Origin: an uncultured Desulfovibrionaceae bacterium
GTDB taxonomy: Bacteria > Desulfobacterota > Desulfovibrionia > Desulfovibrionales > Desulfovibrionaceae
DNA length: 64,000 nt
NCBI GenBank assembly: GCA_944325195.1
Contig: CALUZB010000004.1
Location: 672,124-736,123, forward strand
Direction: 5' to 3'
Both the position numbers and the translations under genes were made by a program. The notes beneath the pieces are model-generated. The model saw nothing but the letters and a program-made list of their open reading frames with translations, searched no databases and was not told the origin of the DNA. Positions 17,264-27,569 of this stretch are shown piece after piece; the first letter of the stretch is position 1; each line of letters opens with the position of its first letter.

Positions 17264-18487
17264 TTAGCTCACTATTATTTTGGCAAACCGCTTTTTGCCC
17301 AGTTTAACTATGTGTTCGCCCCGGGGAAGCGGTTGAGCGGCATCATTCCAGCGTTCGCCGTTGACGCTCAGGGCGCCCTGTTTGATCAGGCGGCGCGCTT
17401 CTCCGCGTGACTCAACCAAACCGGCTGCTTCCAGGCATACCGGGGGAAGGCTGTCTTCACCAGCTAAACAGGTGTATTCCGGCAGTTCATCCGGCACGCC
17501 GCCGGCTGCGAAGACGGCATTAAACTCCGCCTGGGCTTCATCTGCCTGATTTTTACCATGATAAAGAGCGACTATTTCGTGGGCGAGCTGTTCTTTGGCG
17601 GTTTTGGGGTGAGTTGTTCCACATTCAACGGCCTGATGCAGATCTGCTATTTCTGTAATGCTCAGGGTGGAGAGCAGTTCGTAGTAACGCCACATCAGTT
17701 CATCGGAAATGGACATAACCTTGCCGAAAATTTCTTTGGGCGACTCGTCAATGCCAATGTAATTGCCGTAAGACTTGGACATCTTTCTCACGCCATCCGT
17801 GCCCTCCAGAAGCGGTAACATCATTACGCATTGGGGCTCCAGACCATAGCTGGACTGCAATGAGCGTCCGACAAGCAGGTTGAATTTCTGGTCTGTGCCG
17901 CCCAACTCGATATCGCATTTCAACTGCACGGAGTCATATCCCTGGACCAGAGGATAGAGAAATTCATGAATGGCAATGGGCTGTTCCGTTTCATAGCGGC
18001 GTTGGAAATCGTCACGCTCAAGCATTCTGGCTACTGTGTATTGCGACGCCAGGCGGATAAAGCCTTGCGCGTCGAGTTTGTTCATCCAGGTGGAGTTAAA
18101 AGCGACTTCGGTTTTTTCGGGATCAAGAATTTTGAAAACCTGTTTTTTATAAGTTTCAGCATTTTCCACAACCTGTTCGTAGGTGAGAGCCGGACGTGTT
18201 TCCGAACGGCCGGATGGGTCTCCGATCATCCCGGTGAAGTCGCCAATCAGAAAAATGATCTGATGACCCAGTTCCTGAAAGTGGCGCATTTTATGAATCA
18301 CCACCGTATGCCCCAGGTGCAGGTCGGGGGCGGTGGGGTCAAATCCTACTTTCACACGCAACGGCTTGCCTCTGGCGATTTTTTTGCGCAGTTCCTTTTC
18401 ATCAATCAGTTCAGCGGCTCCGCGCTTAATCAGTTCAATCTGGCGGTCAATTTCTTCCTGGGCAAGCAAAGGTTTTTCAACAGTCAT
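17264..18487 (-). CDS. tyrS: Tyrosyl-tRNA synthetase
   Basis: A 407-residue class I synthetase that charges tRNA-Tyr. The HIGH-type motif is HLGHT in [13 protein letters not shown] and the second signature is KMSKS. A C-terminal S4 RNA-binding domain covers about residues 340-405 ([20 protein letters not shown]). Sequence style matches the TyrZ-like second form of bacterial TyrRS. ATG 18487 with GGAG seven bases upstream is preferred over the TTG one codon earlier. Confidence 0.96.
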   Translation of the reverse strand: MTVEKPLLAQEEIDRQIELIKRGAAELIDEKELRKKIARGKPLRVKVGFDPTAPDLHLGHTVVIHKMRHFQELGHQIIFLIGDFTGMIGDPSGRSETRPALTYEQVVENAETYKKQVFKILDPEKTEVAFNSTWMNKLDAQGFIRLASQYTVARMLERDDFQRRYETEQPIAIHEFLYPLVQGYDSVQLKCDIELGGTDQKFNLLVGRSLQSSYGLEPQCVMMLPLLEGTDGVRKMSKSYGNYIGIDESPKEIFGKVMSISDELMWRYYELLSTLSITEIADLHQAVECGTTHPKTAKEQLAHEIVALYHGKNQADEAQAEFNAVFAAGGVPDELPEYTCLAGEDSLPPVCLEAAGLVESRGEARRLIKQGALSVNGERWNDAAQPLPRGEHIVKLGKKRFAKIIVS

Positions 18488-18572
18488 CAACTTTCTCCAA
18501 AATGGGATAATTGTTCTTCAGCCCGAATACATAACTGTTAGCCTGACAATTAGCAAGCCGGATTATGACCTG

Positions 18573-19784
18573 CTAAAGCACTCTCAGTGCCAATGTTTTC
18601 AGATATTCCGTTTCCGGCATGGCCGGGTGGGCGGGGTGATCCGGACCCTGGCGCCCTAAGGCAAGTACCTGACTGTTGCGGCGCAAGCGGGCGGCGGCAC
18701 GCTGTACGATCCGGCGTAAGGCCTCCAGATCAAGATGATGAGAACACGAGCTGGAAACAAAGAACCCGCCTGGCCGTACCAGGGCAAGGCCAAGCTCATT
18801 TACCCGGTAATAGGCTGCAAGTCCGGCTTCCTCGTCTTTTTTCCGTTTGATGAAAGCAGGCGGGTCAATGGAAACCACATCAAACTTTTCTCCTTCATTG
18901 GCAAGCTGAGCCAGCAAATTCAGGGCATCGCCTTCCAGGCAATGCGCTTTGGGAGAATGGCTGAAATTATTCAGGGCAAGGTTTTTCCCGGCATAATCCA
19001 GGGCCTGACGCGATGTGTCCAAAAACGTGATGTCCGTGGCTCCACCAGCTGCTGCAGCTACACCAAACCCACCGGCATAAGAAAAGGCATCAAGCATCCG
19101 AACGGCATTGCCGCGACGAGACAGGCCGGCTGTGAGCCGGCGCATCATGCCGCGATTTAAACGTTGATCATAAAACCAGCCGGTTTTCTGGCCGTGCAGG
19201 CTGGGAGCTGTGTAAAGCAAGTTGTTTTCTTCCACACTGATTTCTTCAGGAATATCACCCTGTTCCGGGTAAAAGTCCAAGTTGTCCGGCAAATTTTCCA
19301 AGGCTCGGCTTGCAGTATCATTCCGGAAAATCATGCGCGCGGTGGGGAACATTTCCCGGATCACCCCACATAAGTCCGGCTTGATCCGTTCCATACCGGC
19401 GGTGGTGATTTGGCAGGAAAAGATATCGCCATAGCGGTCAATGACCAGACCAGGCAGGAAATCCCCCTCGGCATGGACTAAGCGGTAGAACGGCTGCTCG
19501 AACAGGCTTTCCCGCAAACTCAAGGCTGTTTCCAGACGTTCCCGGAGCAGATTGGTGTTGAGTGGAGTGTTCGGCTTGCGGCTGATCAGTCTGGCCGCAA
19601 TCAGCGAGGCGGGGTTGACGTATACAGTCCCCAGCGTGTTCCCACGCGCATCTTTAAGATTAGCGCAACTGCCCGGCTCAAAAGCCTTGAGTGGGGTGGT
19701 CCTGGTATCCACTTCATTACTGAATACCCACAGGTGGCCGGCCCTGATCCGGCGCTCCTCACCTTTCTTTAATACTAGATCCAT
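18573..19784 (-). CDS. 23S rRNA (cytosine) methyltransferase, RlmI-like
   Basis: A 403-residue SAM-dependent methyltransferase. The N-terminal PUA domain covers about 1-75, followed by the EEHEH-type linker and a Rossmann methyltransferase domain with YDQRLNR, MLDAFSYAGGFGVAAA (SAM site) and SIDPPAF (catalytic loop). These are the hallmarks of RlmI/YccW, which makes m5C1962 in 23S rRNA, and of close relatives. The ribosome site is weak. The next gene downstream is tyrS, 85 bases away on the same strand. Confidence 0.88.
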   Translation of the reverse strand: MDLVLKKGEERRIRAGHLWVFSNEVDTRTTPLKAFEPGSCANLKDARGNTLGTVYVNPASLIAARLISRKPNTPLNTNLLRERLETALSLRESLFEQPFYRLVHAEGDFLPGLVIDRYGDIFSCQITTAGMERIKPDLCGVIREMFPTARMIFRNDTASRALENLPDNLDFYPEQGDIPEEISVEENNLLYTAPSLHGQKTGWFYDQRLNRGMMRRLTAGLSRRGNAVRMLDAFSYAGGFGVAAAAGGATDITFLDTSRQALDYAGKNLALNNFSHSPKAHCLEGDALNLLAQLANEGEKFDVVSIDPPAFIKRKKDEEAGLAAYYRVNELGLALVRPGGFFVSSSCSHHLDLEALRRIVQRAAARLRRNSQVLALGRQGPDHPAHPAMPETEYLKTLALRVL

Positions 19785-19830
19785 ATTTCAGTCGCCTTTT
19801 ATGAACGGTACCGCTTAGATTCAGTCTAAC

Positions 19831-21639
19831 CTACTGTTGCTGTTGCTTATTAAAATACCATTTGTAAACAGCATTCTGCTCCAACCCTTTGGGCTCATCG
19901 CGTAAATCGAAAGACAGGCTCATATCGTCTGACCCGAAAAAGAACAGCCCACCTCTGGTAACCGCCAGGTCGTAGCGCCCGTCGGGAATGAACAGGCTTT
20001 TCCCGTAGTAGCTTGGCTGTTCTGGAAAGCCGAGCAAATCACCCAGGGTAGGGGCAAGATCTATGGCCGACGCATGGGCATTGCGATGTATGCTTTGCAG
20101 TGGTGCCGGATTCCGGCTTATAAACACTAAGGGGATATGGCGGTTGCCGAACTTTTTCTCCGGCAAGTGGTTGCGGGCCATTTCTCCGCCGTGGGTAATC
20201 TGGTGGTCTGCTCCGATGATCAACAAAGTGTCGTTATCCATTATTCCTGCTTTTTCCAGCCCTTGCACGAAAGATTTCAGAGCTACGTCAGTACTGTAAA
20301 ATGCCCTGGTTATCGGGGTATCTTCAACGCCCGGCGGCGGGCCGTCCTTACTGAAAAAAGGCGGATGTGTATTGATCGTGCAGATAATGGTTATACTTTT
20401 TTCATTTTGATTGTTTTTAAGCCAGATCAGGGCTTTTTCAAAAATACGCTCGTCAGTGTCTCCCCATTGGAAGGTATGTTCAAGCGGGGGCAGGCCCATG
20501 TTTTGTTCCAGGCCGAACACCTCATCCACCTGCATGGTATTGATGTAGGTTTTGAATTTGCTTCGGAAGTAAACGCTTGCCCCCAGGAAGTATGCCGATT
20601 TATACCCTTGGGCACGGGCCAGGCTGAAAATATTCTCCGGCCGCCGCCCGGCTGCGTCATCCCCACCAAAATCAGGCCGGGAAGCAAAAGCCGCATAAAT
20701 CCCCTCATCCGTGGTAAATGCCGATGAATAGTAATTGCTCAAACTGATATTTTGCGGGTTGTTCAGCAGAGAGAAATAAAACGGCATGGTACATGCGTCG
20801 GGCTGCTTCAGTTTGCACTGCAGGAAATCATAAGACAGCGATTCGATAAATACATAGATGATGCGTTTATAGGCCGGATTATCCCTGACATTCGCTTGCT
20901 TTTGGCTGAGAACGCCCCATTGTTCAAGCAGGGACAGTTCAGCCGGACTGTACTCGTAAGCTACAGCTTCAGCCGGAACTGCCCACAGCGCTTCATCGAA
21001 AAAATTCCGGGTAGCTGAAGCGGAAACAATCACCAGCGCGAAATCGCGTTCCATATTGATTTCATCAGTCAGGTAATCGCCGGTTTTGGGAATTTGGGGG
21101 GAAGGGTTGGCCAGAAATAATGCGGCGCAACCAATTGCCGCAAGGACTTGTTTGAAAAAGGGCGATTTCTGCTGCCCGGTTTTAAGAAACAGAGGCAGAA
21201 GCAGCAGCAAAGCCAGGACAATGGCGCCCACGCCCAGGGCAAGAAAATCTAGTCGGATGAAAATAGAGGTAAAATCGGTATTTTCCAGCAGCTCGTGCTG
21301 CAGGCGGGAGAAAGTTTCTTTAATGTATATCAGGTCTATTATGTTCAACACTACAACTGCAGTCGCCGTTATTGCTCCCAGAAAACGGGCTGAACGGAAG
21401 TGCTGGAACAAAAGGAAGGGAGCAAGCGGAAGCAGATCTTTCAGCCCGCCCAGCGCTGCCCCCAACCAGGCCTGAGGGTAAGCGAGCAGGAACAGGTCTT
21501 GCGCGCTGAGCAGGCGAACGGCGGTTAGGATTGCAAACACAACCAAAAACGCGGGGCGGCGCCACAACAGCCAGGCTGAAAAAAAGGCAAGCATTACAGC
21601 GGCGAGTGTGGCTGGGAGAGCGGATATTGCGAACGTCAT
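19831..21639 (-). CDS. LtaS/EptA-like membrane sulfatase-fold transferase
   Basis: A 602-residue protein with five N-terminal membrane helices (to about residue 185) and a periplasmic alkaline-phosphatase-fold domain. The likely nucleophile is a Thr in SAFTTDEGIYAAF, and metal ligands include IGADHQ and the His in the following HGG. Such enzymes transfer phosphoglycerol or phosphoethanolamine to glycolipids, glucans or LPS. In a Gram-negative the most probable product is a phospho-substituted envelope glycan. The C-terminus ends in a poly-Gln run. It is a single-gene unit with 46 bases to rlmI, which it precedes. Confidence 0.82.
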   Translation of the reverse strand: MTFAISALPATLAAVMLAFFSAWLLWRRPAFLVVFAILTAVRLLSAQDLFLLAYPQAWLGAALGGLKDLLPLAPFLLFQHFRSARFLGAITATAVVVLNIIDLIYIKETFSRLQHELLENTDFTSIFIRLDFLALGVGAIVLALLLLLPLFLKTGQQKSPFFKQVLAAIGCAALFLANPSPQIPKTGDYLTDEINMERDFALVIVSASATRNFFDEALWAVPAEAVAYEYSPAELSLLEQWGVLSQKQANVRDNPAYKRIIYVFIESLSYDFLQCKLKQPDACTMPFYFSLLNNPQNISLSNYYSSAFTTDEGIYAAFASRPDFGGDDAAGRRPENIFSLARAQGYKSAYFLGASVYFRSKFKTYINTMQVDEVFGLEQNMGLPPLEHTFQWGDTDERIFEKALIWLKNNQNEKSITIICTINTHPPFFSKDGPPPGVEDTPITRAFYSTDVALKSFVQGLEKAGIMDNDTLLIIGADHQITHGGEMARNHLPEKKFGNRHIPLVFISRNPAPLQSIHRNAHASAIDLAPTLGDLLGFPEQPSYYGKSLFIPDGRYDLAVTRGGLFFFGSDDMSLSFDLRDEPKGLEQNAVYKWYFNKQQQQ

Positions 21640-21992
21640 GATGCAGGTTATGATTATAATCAGTTAAATCACTGTTTAAACTACTTCGCACTTTTAACTT
21701 TGCAGGCCTTTGAAGACAAATCTGTATTGTCAGATGGCTGCAGAGCGGAAGAGCCTTTGGTCAAACCATTATTGAGGCGGAAAATACTATTGCAGTCCAT
21801 GCAGCCCGGTTGCTTGAAGGCATTTAACTTTCAAGGTTGCAATGCTTTGCTGGACGCAAAGCGGTTATTCGAAAGTGGACGCCTCACTTGAGCTTCAGGC
21901 TGGGGAGCCGCTGCTTTTGCCGCATCTGAAAAAATCATTACCACCGGTTGTGCCGCGGCTTGGGACCGCGTCAACTTCAAAGTCAATCTGCC
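21640..21992. other. Intergenic region, nothing recognisable
   Basis: About 350 bases between prmC and the LtaS-like gene, both on the minus strand. Small open frames on the plus strand have no ribosome site and overlap prmC. GCATTTAACTTT at about 21821 recurs near 30258, the only repeat seen. Confidence 0.35.
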
Positions 21993-22904
21993 TCAGGCTC
22001 TGCGGGCACGCACCACCCGGTCCAAACCAGCCAGATCCGGCAAAATTTCAACCGTGGGCCAGAGTGACGATGAAAAAATTTTCAAAGCATTTGCACCTTG
22101 CCCGCAACCTATTTCCATCAGCAACACTCCCCCGGGTTTAAGTGCTCTTTCTGCAGTTAATGCAACCTTACGAGGGTGGAATAAGCCGTCGTCGCCTGAC
22201 TCCAACGCAATCCGCGGTTCGAAATTCCTGACTTCGCCATCCAGATTTTCATATTCGCGGGCAGAAATATAGGGGGGGTTGCTGACAATCAGCTCAAACA
22301 CTGCTTCGGGCAGACAATTGGGATTAGCGAAATCGGCTTTTAAAAGCTGCGCTCGTTTACTTACGGTGACAGGCGAGAGCGCTTCCGGCATTGTGTTTAC
22401 GGCAGGTCTCACGCCCAGCAGTTCTTCCAAATTTAACGCACAAATTTCCAGGGCTTCTGCTGAGATATCCACTCCTGTGCCTGACCAGGCCGCGGCTTCT
22501 TTAAGCAAACTGCCGATGATGCAGCCGGAACCGCAGCCTAGATCTGCAAATTGAACAGGCGCACTGCGTTTAAATTCCTGTAAAGCCAAGTCTACAAGCA
22601 GCTCTGTTTCCGGGCGGGGCACTAATACTGCATGGTTTACTATAAATTCACGCCCATAAAATTCCTTACGCCCTAAAATGTAAGCCATTGGCTCGCCTGT
22701 CAGACGACGGGCCAGCATTGCCTCGCCTGCCGCAAGTTGCGCTTCATTCAGAGTGCGCTCGCCAAAAGCAATCAATTGTGCCCGGCTCATGTTGCTGACT
22801 TTGCCGACAATCATTTCTGCACAAAGTCGGGGACTGTCAACATGGGCGGCGGCGAGCAGGCTTTCGTATTCTGATAAGAGCGAGCTGATTGAGCTTATCG
22901 ACAT
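21993..22904 (-). CDS. prmC: Peptide chain release factor N5-glutamine methyltransferase
   Basis: A 303-residue methyltransferase that modifies the Gln of the GGQ motif in release factors. It has the N-terminal helical substrate domain, the RPETE segment (VLVPRPETELLVD), the SAM loop DLGCGSGCIIGSL and the catalytic VSNPPYI. It follows prfA by 69 bases on the same strand, the classic prfA-prmC arrangement, so substrate and modifying enzyme are co-expressed. ATG 22904 is chosen over a GTG two codons upstream; neither has a strong ribosome site. Confidence 0.95.
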   Translation of the reverse strand: MSISSISSLLSEYESLLAAAHVDSPRLCAEMIVGKVSNMSRAQLIAFGERTLNEAQLAAGEAMLARRLTGEPMAYILGRKEFYGREFIVNHAVLVPRPETELLVDLALQEFKRSAPVQFADLGCGSGCIIGSLLKEAAAWSGTGVDISAEALEICALNLEELLGVRPAVNTMPEALSPVTVSKRAQLLKADFANPNCLPEAVFELIVSNPPYISAREYENLDGEVRNFEPRIALESGDDGLFHPRKVALTAERALKPGGVLLMEIGCGQGANALKIFSSSLWPTVEILPDLAGLDRVVRARRA

Positions 22905-22973
22905 ATGCACTGCAGATTACGGCAACAGCAAGATGCACGAAAACAAGGTTCGGAGCGGCAGGCCTTGCCTGAT

Positions 22974-24044
22974 TTATCCGCTGGCCTGCGCTTTCAACGC
23001 TTCCGCCTGAGCTTGCGCCGCCAGAGCCGTAGTTATTTCCTGAATATCGCCTTCCATGAATGACTCAAGCTTGTGCAGAGTAAGATTGATGCGGTGGTCG
23101 GTTACCCGGGATTGGGGATAATTGTAGGTGCGAATGCGTTCAGAGCGGTCGCCTGAGCCGACTTGTGAGCGGCGGTTGGCCGCCATGGCCTGATTCTGCT
23201 TCTCCTGCTCCACTTCATACAGACGTGAGCGCAGTACCTTAAAGGCTTTTTCCCGGTTTTTATGTTGTGATTTTTCGTCCTGACAGGATACGGTAATCCC
23301 GGTAGGCAGGTGAGTAAGACGCACTGCTGAGTCGGTGGTGTTTACGCTCTGGCCGCCGGGGCCGGAAGAACGGAATACGTCTATCCGTACTTCGTCCGGC
23401 TTGATTTCGATGTCCACTTCTTCAGCTTCCGGCAGAATAGCTACAGTGACGGCAGAAGTATGAATGCGCCCCTGCGATTCAGTTGCGGGTACACGTTGCA
23501 CCCGGTGGGTACCTGATTCATATTTCAACTGGCTGTAAACCTTTTCCCCGCTGATCAGGGCGATTATTTCCTTATAGCCGCCGTTGCCGGTTTCCGAGGA
23601 GCTGAGTATTTCCACTCTCCAGCCTTTGGATTCGGCAAAGCGCGTATACATTCTGAACATATCCGCCGCGAACAAAGCCGCTTCTTCTCCGCCTGTGCCG
23701 GCCCGGATTTCCAGAATAATGTTCTTCTCGTCCAATGGATCTGTGGGCAGAAGCAGGATTTTCAACTGCTCCTCAATTTGGGGTAAGCGTTCCTTGGTAG
23801 CCCGCATTTCTTCTTCAGCCAGGGCCCGTATTTCCGGATCCGGATCGTTTGCCAGTTCCGCGTTGTCTTCCAAGGCCTGCGCGGCAGCTTTGTATTCTCT
23901 GAAGACGTTCACAACGTCTTTCAGGTCGGAATGGGCTTTGGTCAGTTTACGATAGCGTTCCTGATCGGAAACCACTTCCGGGTCGGACAGTTGTTTTTCC
24001 AGATCAAGGAATTGCTGTTCAAGACTTTCAAGTTTAGCCAGCAT
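22974..24044 (-). CDS. prfA: Peptide chain release factor 1
   Basis: A 356-residue RF1 that reads UAG and UAA. It has the GGQ peptidyl-hydrolysis motif in [17 protein letters not shown] and the PAT-type stop-codon-recognition region in [11 protein letters not shown] 24044 has GGAGGAAG five bases upstream and gives the standard N-terminus. The start overlaps the end of the DUF1385 gene by 11 bases, so the two are translationally coupled; prmC follows. Confidence 0.97.
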   Translation of the reverse strand: MLAKLESLEQQFLDLEKQLSDPEVVSDQERYRKLTKAHSDLKDVVNVFREYKAAAQALEDNAELANDPDPEIRALAEEEMRATKERLPQIEEQLKILLLPTDPLDEKNIILEIRAGTGGEEAALFAADMFRMYTRFAESKGWRVEILSSSETGNGGYKEIIALISGEKVYSQLKYESGTHRVQRVPATESQGRIHTSAVTVAILPEAEEVDIEIKPDEVRIDVFRSSGPGGQSVNTTDSAVRLTHLPTGITVSCQDEKSQHKNREKAFKVLRSRLYEVEQEKQNQAMAANRRSQVGSGDRSERIRTYNYPQSRVTDHRINLTLHKLESFMEGDIQEITTALAAQAQAEALKAQASG

Positions 24045-25032
24045 GAGCTTCCTCCAGGCATTGGTATACTGGGGTGTCAATTTCCGGAGCGTCGGTGTAA
24101 AGGGCTTCTTTTAAGGCTACCAAGGCTACTTCCATCTGACTTTCATCAGGTTCGCGGGTAGTGAGCAGTTGCAGGAGCAGGCCCGGAGTTCTCAGCACCG
24201 CCCCGGCAATCGGCTGGGTTATCCGGCTGGAGAACTTGATCAGCTCATAAGCAATGGCTGAAATGGGGACCATAAGAAGCAATTTGAAACAAATAACCAT
24301 AGTGTGCTTGAGCGCCGGATTTTCCGGAGTCCAGAGCAACAACCCCATCGGCACAGTAATTGTGTGCAGTAAAATGGCAATGGAAAGTACGAATAACAGG
24401 AATGTAGTTCCGCAACGTGGGTGCAGGCGGCTCATTTCCAGCGCACTCCGAGCGTTCAGCGGCACTTCGCGTTCGTATGCCCAAATGGCCTTGTGTTCCG
24501 CTCCATGATATTGAAACACCCGATAAATATCCGGTAAGAAGGAAATGGCGGCAATATAACCAATGAACAGGGCAAATTTGAACAGCCCGTCCCAAGCGTG
24601 AAATGAAACGGAGTTCAGATCCCCTGAAATACCCAACCATTGCATGCCTACGGAAAATAAATGCGGCAACACTACAAACAGCACCAGCGCCATGCCGATG
24701 GAGAACGCCAAGGTAAGCGCCAGATGCCACGACTTGATTTCTTCCCCCTCTTCTGTTCCGGTTAAGCGGGCGGAAAGATTCAGGGTTTTAATGCCGTTGA
24801 TCATGGTTTCAAGCAAAATGGGGAAGCCTCGCACAAACGGCTTTTGCAAAACGGCCGCCCGGGTAAGCGAAAACCACGGCATGTTTTTCACCGCGATGTT
24901 TCCGTCGGGCATACGCACTGCAACCGCAATACGGTTTCCGGCTCTCATCATAATGCCCTCAAGCACCGCCTGTCCTCCCACCGCGCAGGGGGCTGAGGCG
25001 AACAAAAGGTCTTTTAAAGTTAGTAAGCGCAT
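24034..25032 (-). CDS. DUF1385 membrane protein (YqhQ family)
   Basis: A 332-residue protein with several membrane helices between about residues 95 and 270. The signature [13 protein letters not shown] near residue 18 and [11 protein letters not shown] in the centre identify DUF1385. Function is not firmly known. The gene order rpmE, DUF1385, prfA, prmC is conserved in many bacteria and matches here. A strong hairpin terminator separates it from rpmE, so it needs read-through or its own promoter. Its end overlaps the prfA start by 11 bases. Confidence 0.9.
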   Translation of the reverse strand: MRLLTLKDLLFASAPCAVGGQAVLEGIMMRAGNRIAVAVRMPDGNIAVKNMPWFSLTRAAVLQKPFVRGFPILLETMINGIKTLNLSARLTGTEEGEEIKSWHLALTLAFSIGMALVLFVVLPHLFSVGMQWLGISGDLNSVSFHAWDGLFKFALFIGYIAAISFLPDIYRVFQYHGAEHKAIWAYEREVPLNARSALEMSRLHPRCGTTFLLFVLSIAILLHTITVPMGLLLWTPENPALKHTMVICFKLLLMVPISAIAYELIKFSSRITQPIAGAVLRTPGLLLQLLTTREPDESQMEVALVALKEALYTDAPEIDTPVYQCLEEAHAG

Positions 25033-25090
25033 AACAAGGTCATATTACCGAGATTTTGTTTTGGGGGCAAGACGGCAGTAAACAGAAACA

Positions 25091-25133
25091 AGACAGCCAA
25101 CGCATACACAAATAGCGCATGCGTTGGCTGTCT
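25091..25133 (-). terminator. Strong hairpin terminator after rpmE
   Basis: A perfect 15-base inverted repeat: 25091-25105 pairs with 25119-25133, with a 13-base loop. On the minus strand it is followed by a T-rich run (TGTTTCTGTTT). It begins 13 bases after the rpmE stop and ends about 58 bases before the DUF1385 start. Confidence 0.85.
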
Positions 25134-25146
25134 GAGAGTTGCTGCG

Positions 25147-25362
25147 TTAAGCGTTTTCTTGAAATTTAGCGTACTTTTTACGGAAGCGGTCAATCCGGCC
25201 GGCGGTATCGACAAAGCGCTGTTTGCCGGTATAAAAAGGATGGCAGTTGGAACAGATTTCCACCTGTACCTGTTCGCCTTTGCAGGAAAGAGCTTCAATT
25301 TCATTACCGCAGGCACAAATAATTTTAGCCTTGTATACAGTGGGATGAATATCTTTTTTCAT
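25147..25362 (-). CDS. rpmE: 50S ribosomal protein L31, zinc-binding form
   Basis: A 71-residue ribosomal protein with ATG 25362 behind GGAGGAAAA. Cys16, Cys18, Cys37 and Cys40 form the zinc site of the C+ type, and [20 protein letters not shown], split over residues 41-60, is the L31 core. Because the zinc ligands are present, this is the form usually expressed under zinc sufficiency. A strong terminator follows directly. Confidence 0.97.
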   Translation of the reverse strand: MKKDIHPTVYKAKIICACGNEIEALSCKGEQVQVEICSNCHPFYTGKQRFVDTAGRIDRFRKKYAKFQENA

Positions 25363-25681
25363 TTTTCCTCCGATGAATAAGAGCAAAGTTGGTGTTTAAC
25401 CTGGTTTGCTATTTTTGGCAAGGGTTGTTAAGTTTTTAATTCAAATAAGCTGCCCTAAGGTGTCTGTTCAGACGCACTGCAGGTTTGCTATGGCGACGGA
25501 ATCGAGGTTGTCGGGACAACGTTCCGGTCCGCCCGGCCCGCCGCAGGGAATGGGTTCAGATTACGCATTGAGTTCAGCTCAATACAGGGTTATCAGCACA
25601 CTTAAGCTGAAATTTTATGTGGAGATACTTTATAGTTAAGCTTCCGCTGCTTAAAGTCAATGTTCAAAGAGGCGGGATCTT
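25363..25681. other. Divergent promoter region between rpmE and ahbA
   Basis: No gene. It holds a 14-base palindrome, GTTGTC-GG-GACAAC (25507-25520), that could be an operator, and TTGAG-TTCAG-CTCAA (25568-25582), which overlaps the proposed ahbA -35 box. On the minus strand TTGCCA near 25416 may be the rpmE -35 box, without a good -10. Confidence 0.4.
25568..25596 (+). promoter_or_regulatory. Possible promoter of ahbA-hemL
   Basis: TTGAGT (25568-25573), a 17-base spacer and TATCAG (25591-25596), each four of six matches to sigma70 boxes. The -35 box lies in a short inverted repeat. This would give a leader of roughly 80 bases. Confidence 0.35.
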
Positions 25682-26218
25682 ATGTACCCGATAGACTGTA
25701 AACCGGAGAGTTTTACCGCGCGTGAGCGGAAAATAATTAAGGCGCTCCAGGCCGGTATTCCGCTTTGTCCCCGTCCGTTTGCCCGATTGGCTGAAGAAGT
25801 CGGTTGCAACGAAAACGAAGTTGTGGATTTCTTGCATTGGTTGGGGCGTGTTGGCATTGTCCGGCGTTTCGGTGCTGTGCTCAGTCATATCCGGGCCGGC
25901 TTTACCTGTAATGCCTTGCTTGTCTGGAATGTGCGTGGGCTTTCAGCCGAGATGCGTTCACAGCTCGGGCGGAGCGCCTCAGAGTTCAGCTTCATATCTC
26001 ATTGTTATTTGCGGGCGGAGCCGTCGCCAGCATTTGGTGTTGACTGGCCCTATCAACTGTATGCCATGATGCATGCCCCGGACGACGTGATTTTTGAGCG
26101 GCAAATTGAAGGGTTGCAAGCCGCTCTGCAAGCCGTTAGCGGGGGAAAGCTGAAAAAACCGCTTGTTTTGCATACGCTTCATGAATATAAAAAGTCAGTT
26201 ATGCTTTATTTTAAATAA
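25682..26218 (+). CDS. ahbA: Siroheme decarboxylase subunit AhbA-like (Lrp/AsnC fold)
   Basis: A 178-residue protein with an N-terminal helix-turn-helix-like part and a C-terminal Lrp-type domain. The motifs RRFGAVLSH, AGFTCNALLVWNV, SHCYLR and WPYQLYAMMH are those of the AhbA/AhbB siroheme decarboxylases, which convert siroheme to 12,18-didecarboxysiroheme in the alternative heme pathway of sulfate reducers and archaea. It lies 15 bases upstream of hemL, an arrangement I recall from Desulfovibrio, which is why I prefer AhbA over AhbB. The His in SHCYLR and Arg residues are probable substrate contacts. A plain AsnC regulator is unlikely. Confidence 0.85.
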   Translation: MYPIDCKPESFTARERKIIKALQAGIPLCPRPFARLAEEVGCNENEVVDFLHWLGRVGIVRRFGAVLSHIRAGFTCNALLVWNVRGLSAEMRSQLGRSASEFSFISHCYLRAEPSPAFGVDWPYQLYAMMHAPDDVIFERQIEGLQAALQAVSGGKLKKPLVLHTLHEYKKSVMLYFK

Positions 26219-26233
26219 ACCAAGGAGCTGAAA

Positions 26234-27511
26234 ATGAAGTTCACCACCCGTTCGGAACAACTGTTTGATGAAGCATGCACACTTATGCCCGGCGGGGTAA
26301 ACAGCCCGGTCAGAGCTTGTCGTGGGGTGGCGGCTTACCCGCTCTTTATTGAGAAGGGCAAGGGCAGTCGGATTTGGTCGGTAGATGGAGACGAATACAT
26401 TGATTTTGTGATGTCCTGGGGGCCGCTTTTGCTTGGCCACAGCCATCCGGCCGTGACCAGAGCCCTGCATGAGGCCGCTGAGCTTGGCGCCAGCTTTGGC
26501 GCCCCTTGTGAAAATGAGGTGAATCTGGCTATGGCGGTGCGGGCGGCGATGCCGCATATAGAGATGCTGCGCATGGTCAACTCCGGCACAGAAGCCACTA
26601 TGAGCGCCCTGCGTCTCGCCAGAGGGTACACCGGGCGGAACAAGTTTATTAAATTCATCGGTTGCTATCATGGTCATGGAGACGCTTTTCTGGCTGCGGC
26701 TGGTTCAGGTTTTGCGACTTTGAGCATTCCGGGAACTCCCGGTGTTCCACCGGCCGTGGTAGAGGAAACCCTGCTGGCACAGTATAACGATTTGGATATG
26801 GTCCGGGAACTTTTTGAGCGGAATCAGGAAAGCATTGCAGCGGTAATTGTGGAACCGGCAGCCGGAAATATGGGACTGGTTCCGCCAGAGCCGGGGTTTC
26901 TGCAGGGGTTGCGTCAATTGTGTGATCAGTTTGGGGCCTTACTGATTTTTGATGAGGTAATCACCGGATTCCGGCTGAGTTTTGGCGGTGCCGTTGCCCG
27001 GTTCGGCGTGACCCCCGATTTGGTTACTCTTGGTAAAATCATCGGCGGTGGTCTGCCGGTAGGCGCTTATGGTGGTAAGCGGGAAATTATGGAATCGGTT
27101 GCACCGCTTGGCGGAGTGTACCAGGCAGGCACTCTGTCCGGCAATCCTTTAGCCATGGCCGCAGGTCTTGCTACGCTCACGGCTTTGAAAAGTTGCGATT
27201 ACGCCGCGTTGGAAGCAAAAGTGGAGAGTTTTTGCTGTGGACTGGAAAATTTGTTCAGGGAGAAAGGAATAGCCGTGCAAATCAATCGCATGGCCTCGTT
27301 ATTTACCATTTTCTTCACGGAAGGCCCTGTCCGTAACTTCGCAGAGGCCGGTTCCGCCGACCGGGAAAGGTACACAAGCTATTATCAGCAGATGCGCAGG
27401 TCGGGCATAAATCTGGCGCCGTCGCCGTTTGAGTGCGCTATGGTTTCGTTTGCGCATACTGATGAGGATTTTGCTGAAACACTGAGCAGTGTGGAGCAAT
27501 TGCTCTTTTGA
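26234..27511 (+). CDS. hemL: Glutamate-1-semialdehyde 2,1-aminomutase
   Basis: A 425-residue PLP enzyme that makes 5-aminolevulinate from glutamate semialdehyde. It has GGVNSPVRA, the PLP-binding NSGTEATM and HGHGDAF, and the Schiff-base Lys in [23 protein letters not shown] lies upstream of the ATG. With ahbA it joins the first committed step and a late step of tetrapyrrole and heme synthesis in one unit. Confidence 0.97.
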   Translation: MKFTTRSEQLFDEACTLMPGGVNSPVRACRGVAAYPLFIEKGKGSRIWSVDGDEYIDFVMSWGPLLLGHSHPAVTRALHEAAELGASFGAPCENEVNLAMAVRAAMPHIEMLRMVNSGTEATMSALRLARGYTGRNKFIKFIGCYHGHGDAFLAAAGSGFATLSIPGTPGVPPAVVEETLLAQYNDLDMVRELFERNQESIAAVIVEPAAGNMGLVPPEPGFLQGLRQLCDQFGALLIFDEVITGFRLSFGGAVARFGVTPDLVTLGKIIGGGLPVGAYGGKREIMESVAPLGGVYQAGTLSGNPLAMAAGLATLTALKSCDYAALEAKVESFCCGLENLFREKGIAVQINRMASLFTIFFTEGPVRNFAEAGSADRERYTSYYQQMRRSGINLAPSPFECAMVSFAHTDEDFAETLSSVEQLLF

Positions 27512-27569
27512 AGCGGTTGAGGATTGCCCCTCTATTGCATTTTAGCAGATAATTGCATAAATTAATGAG

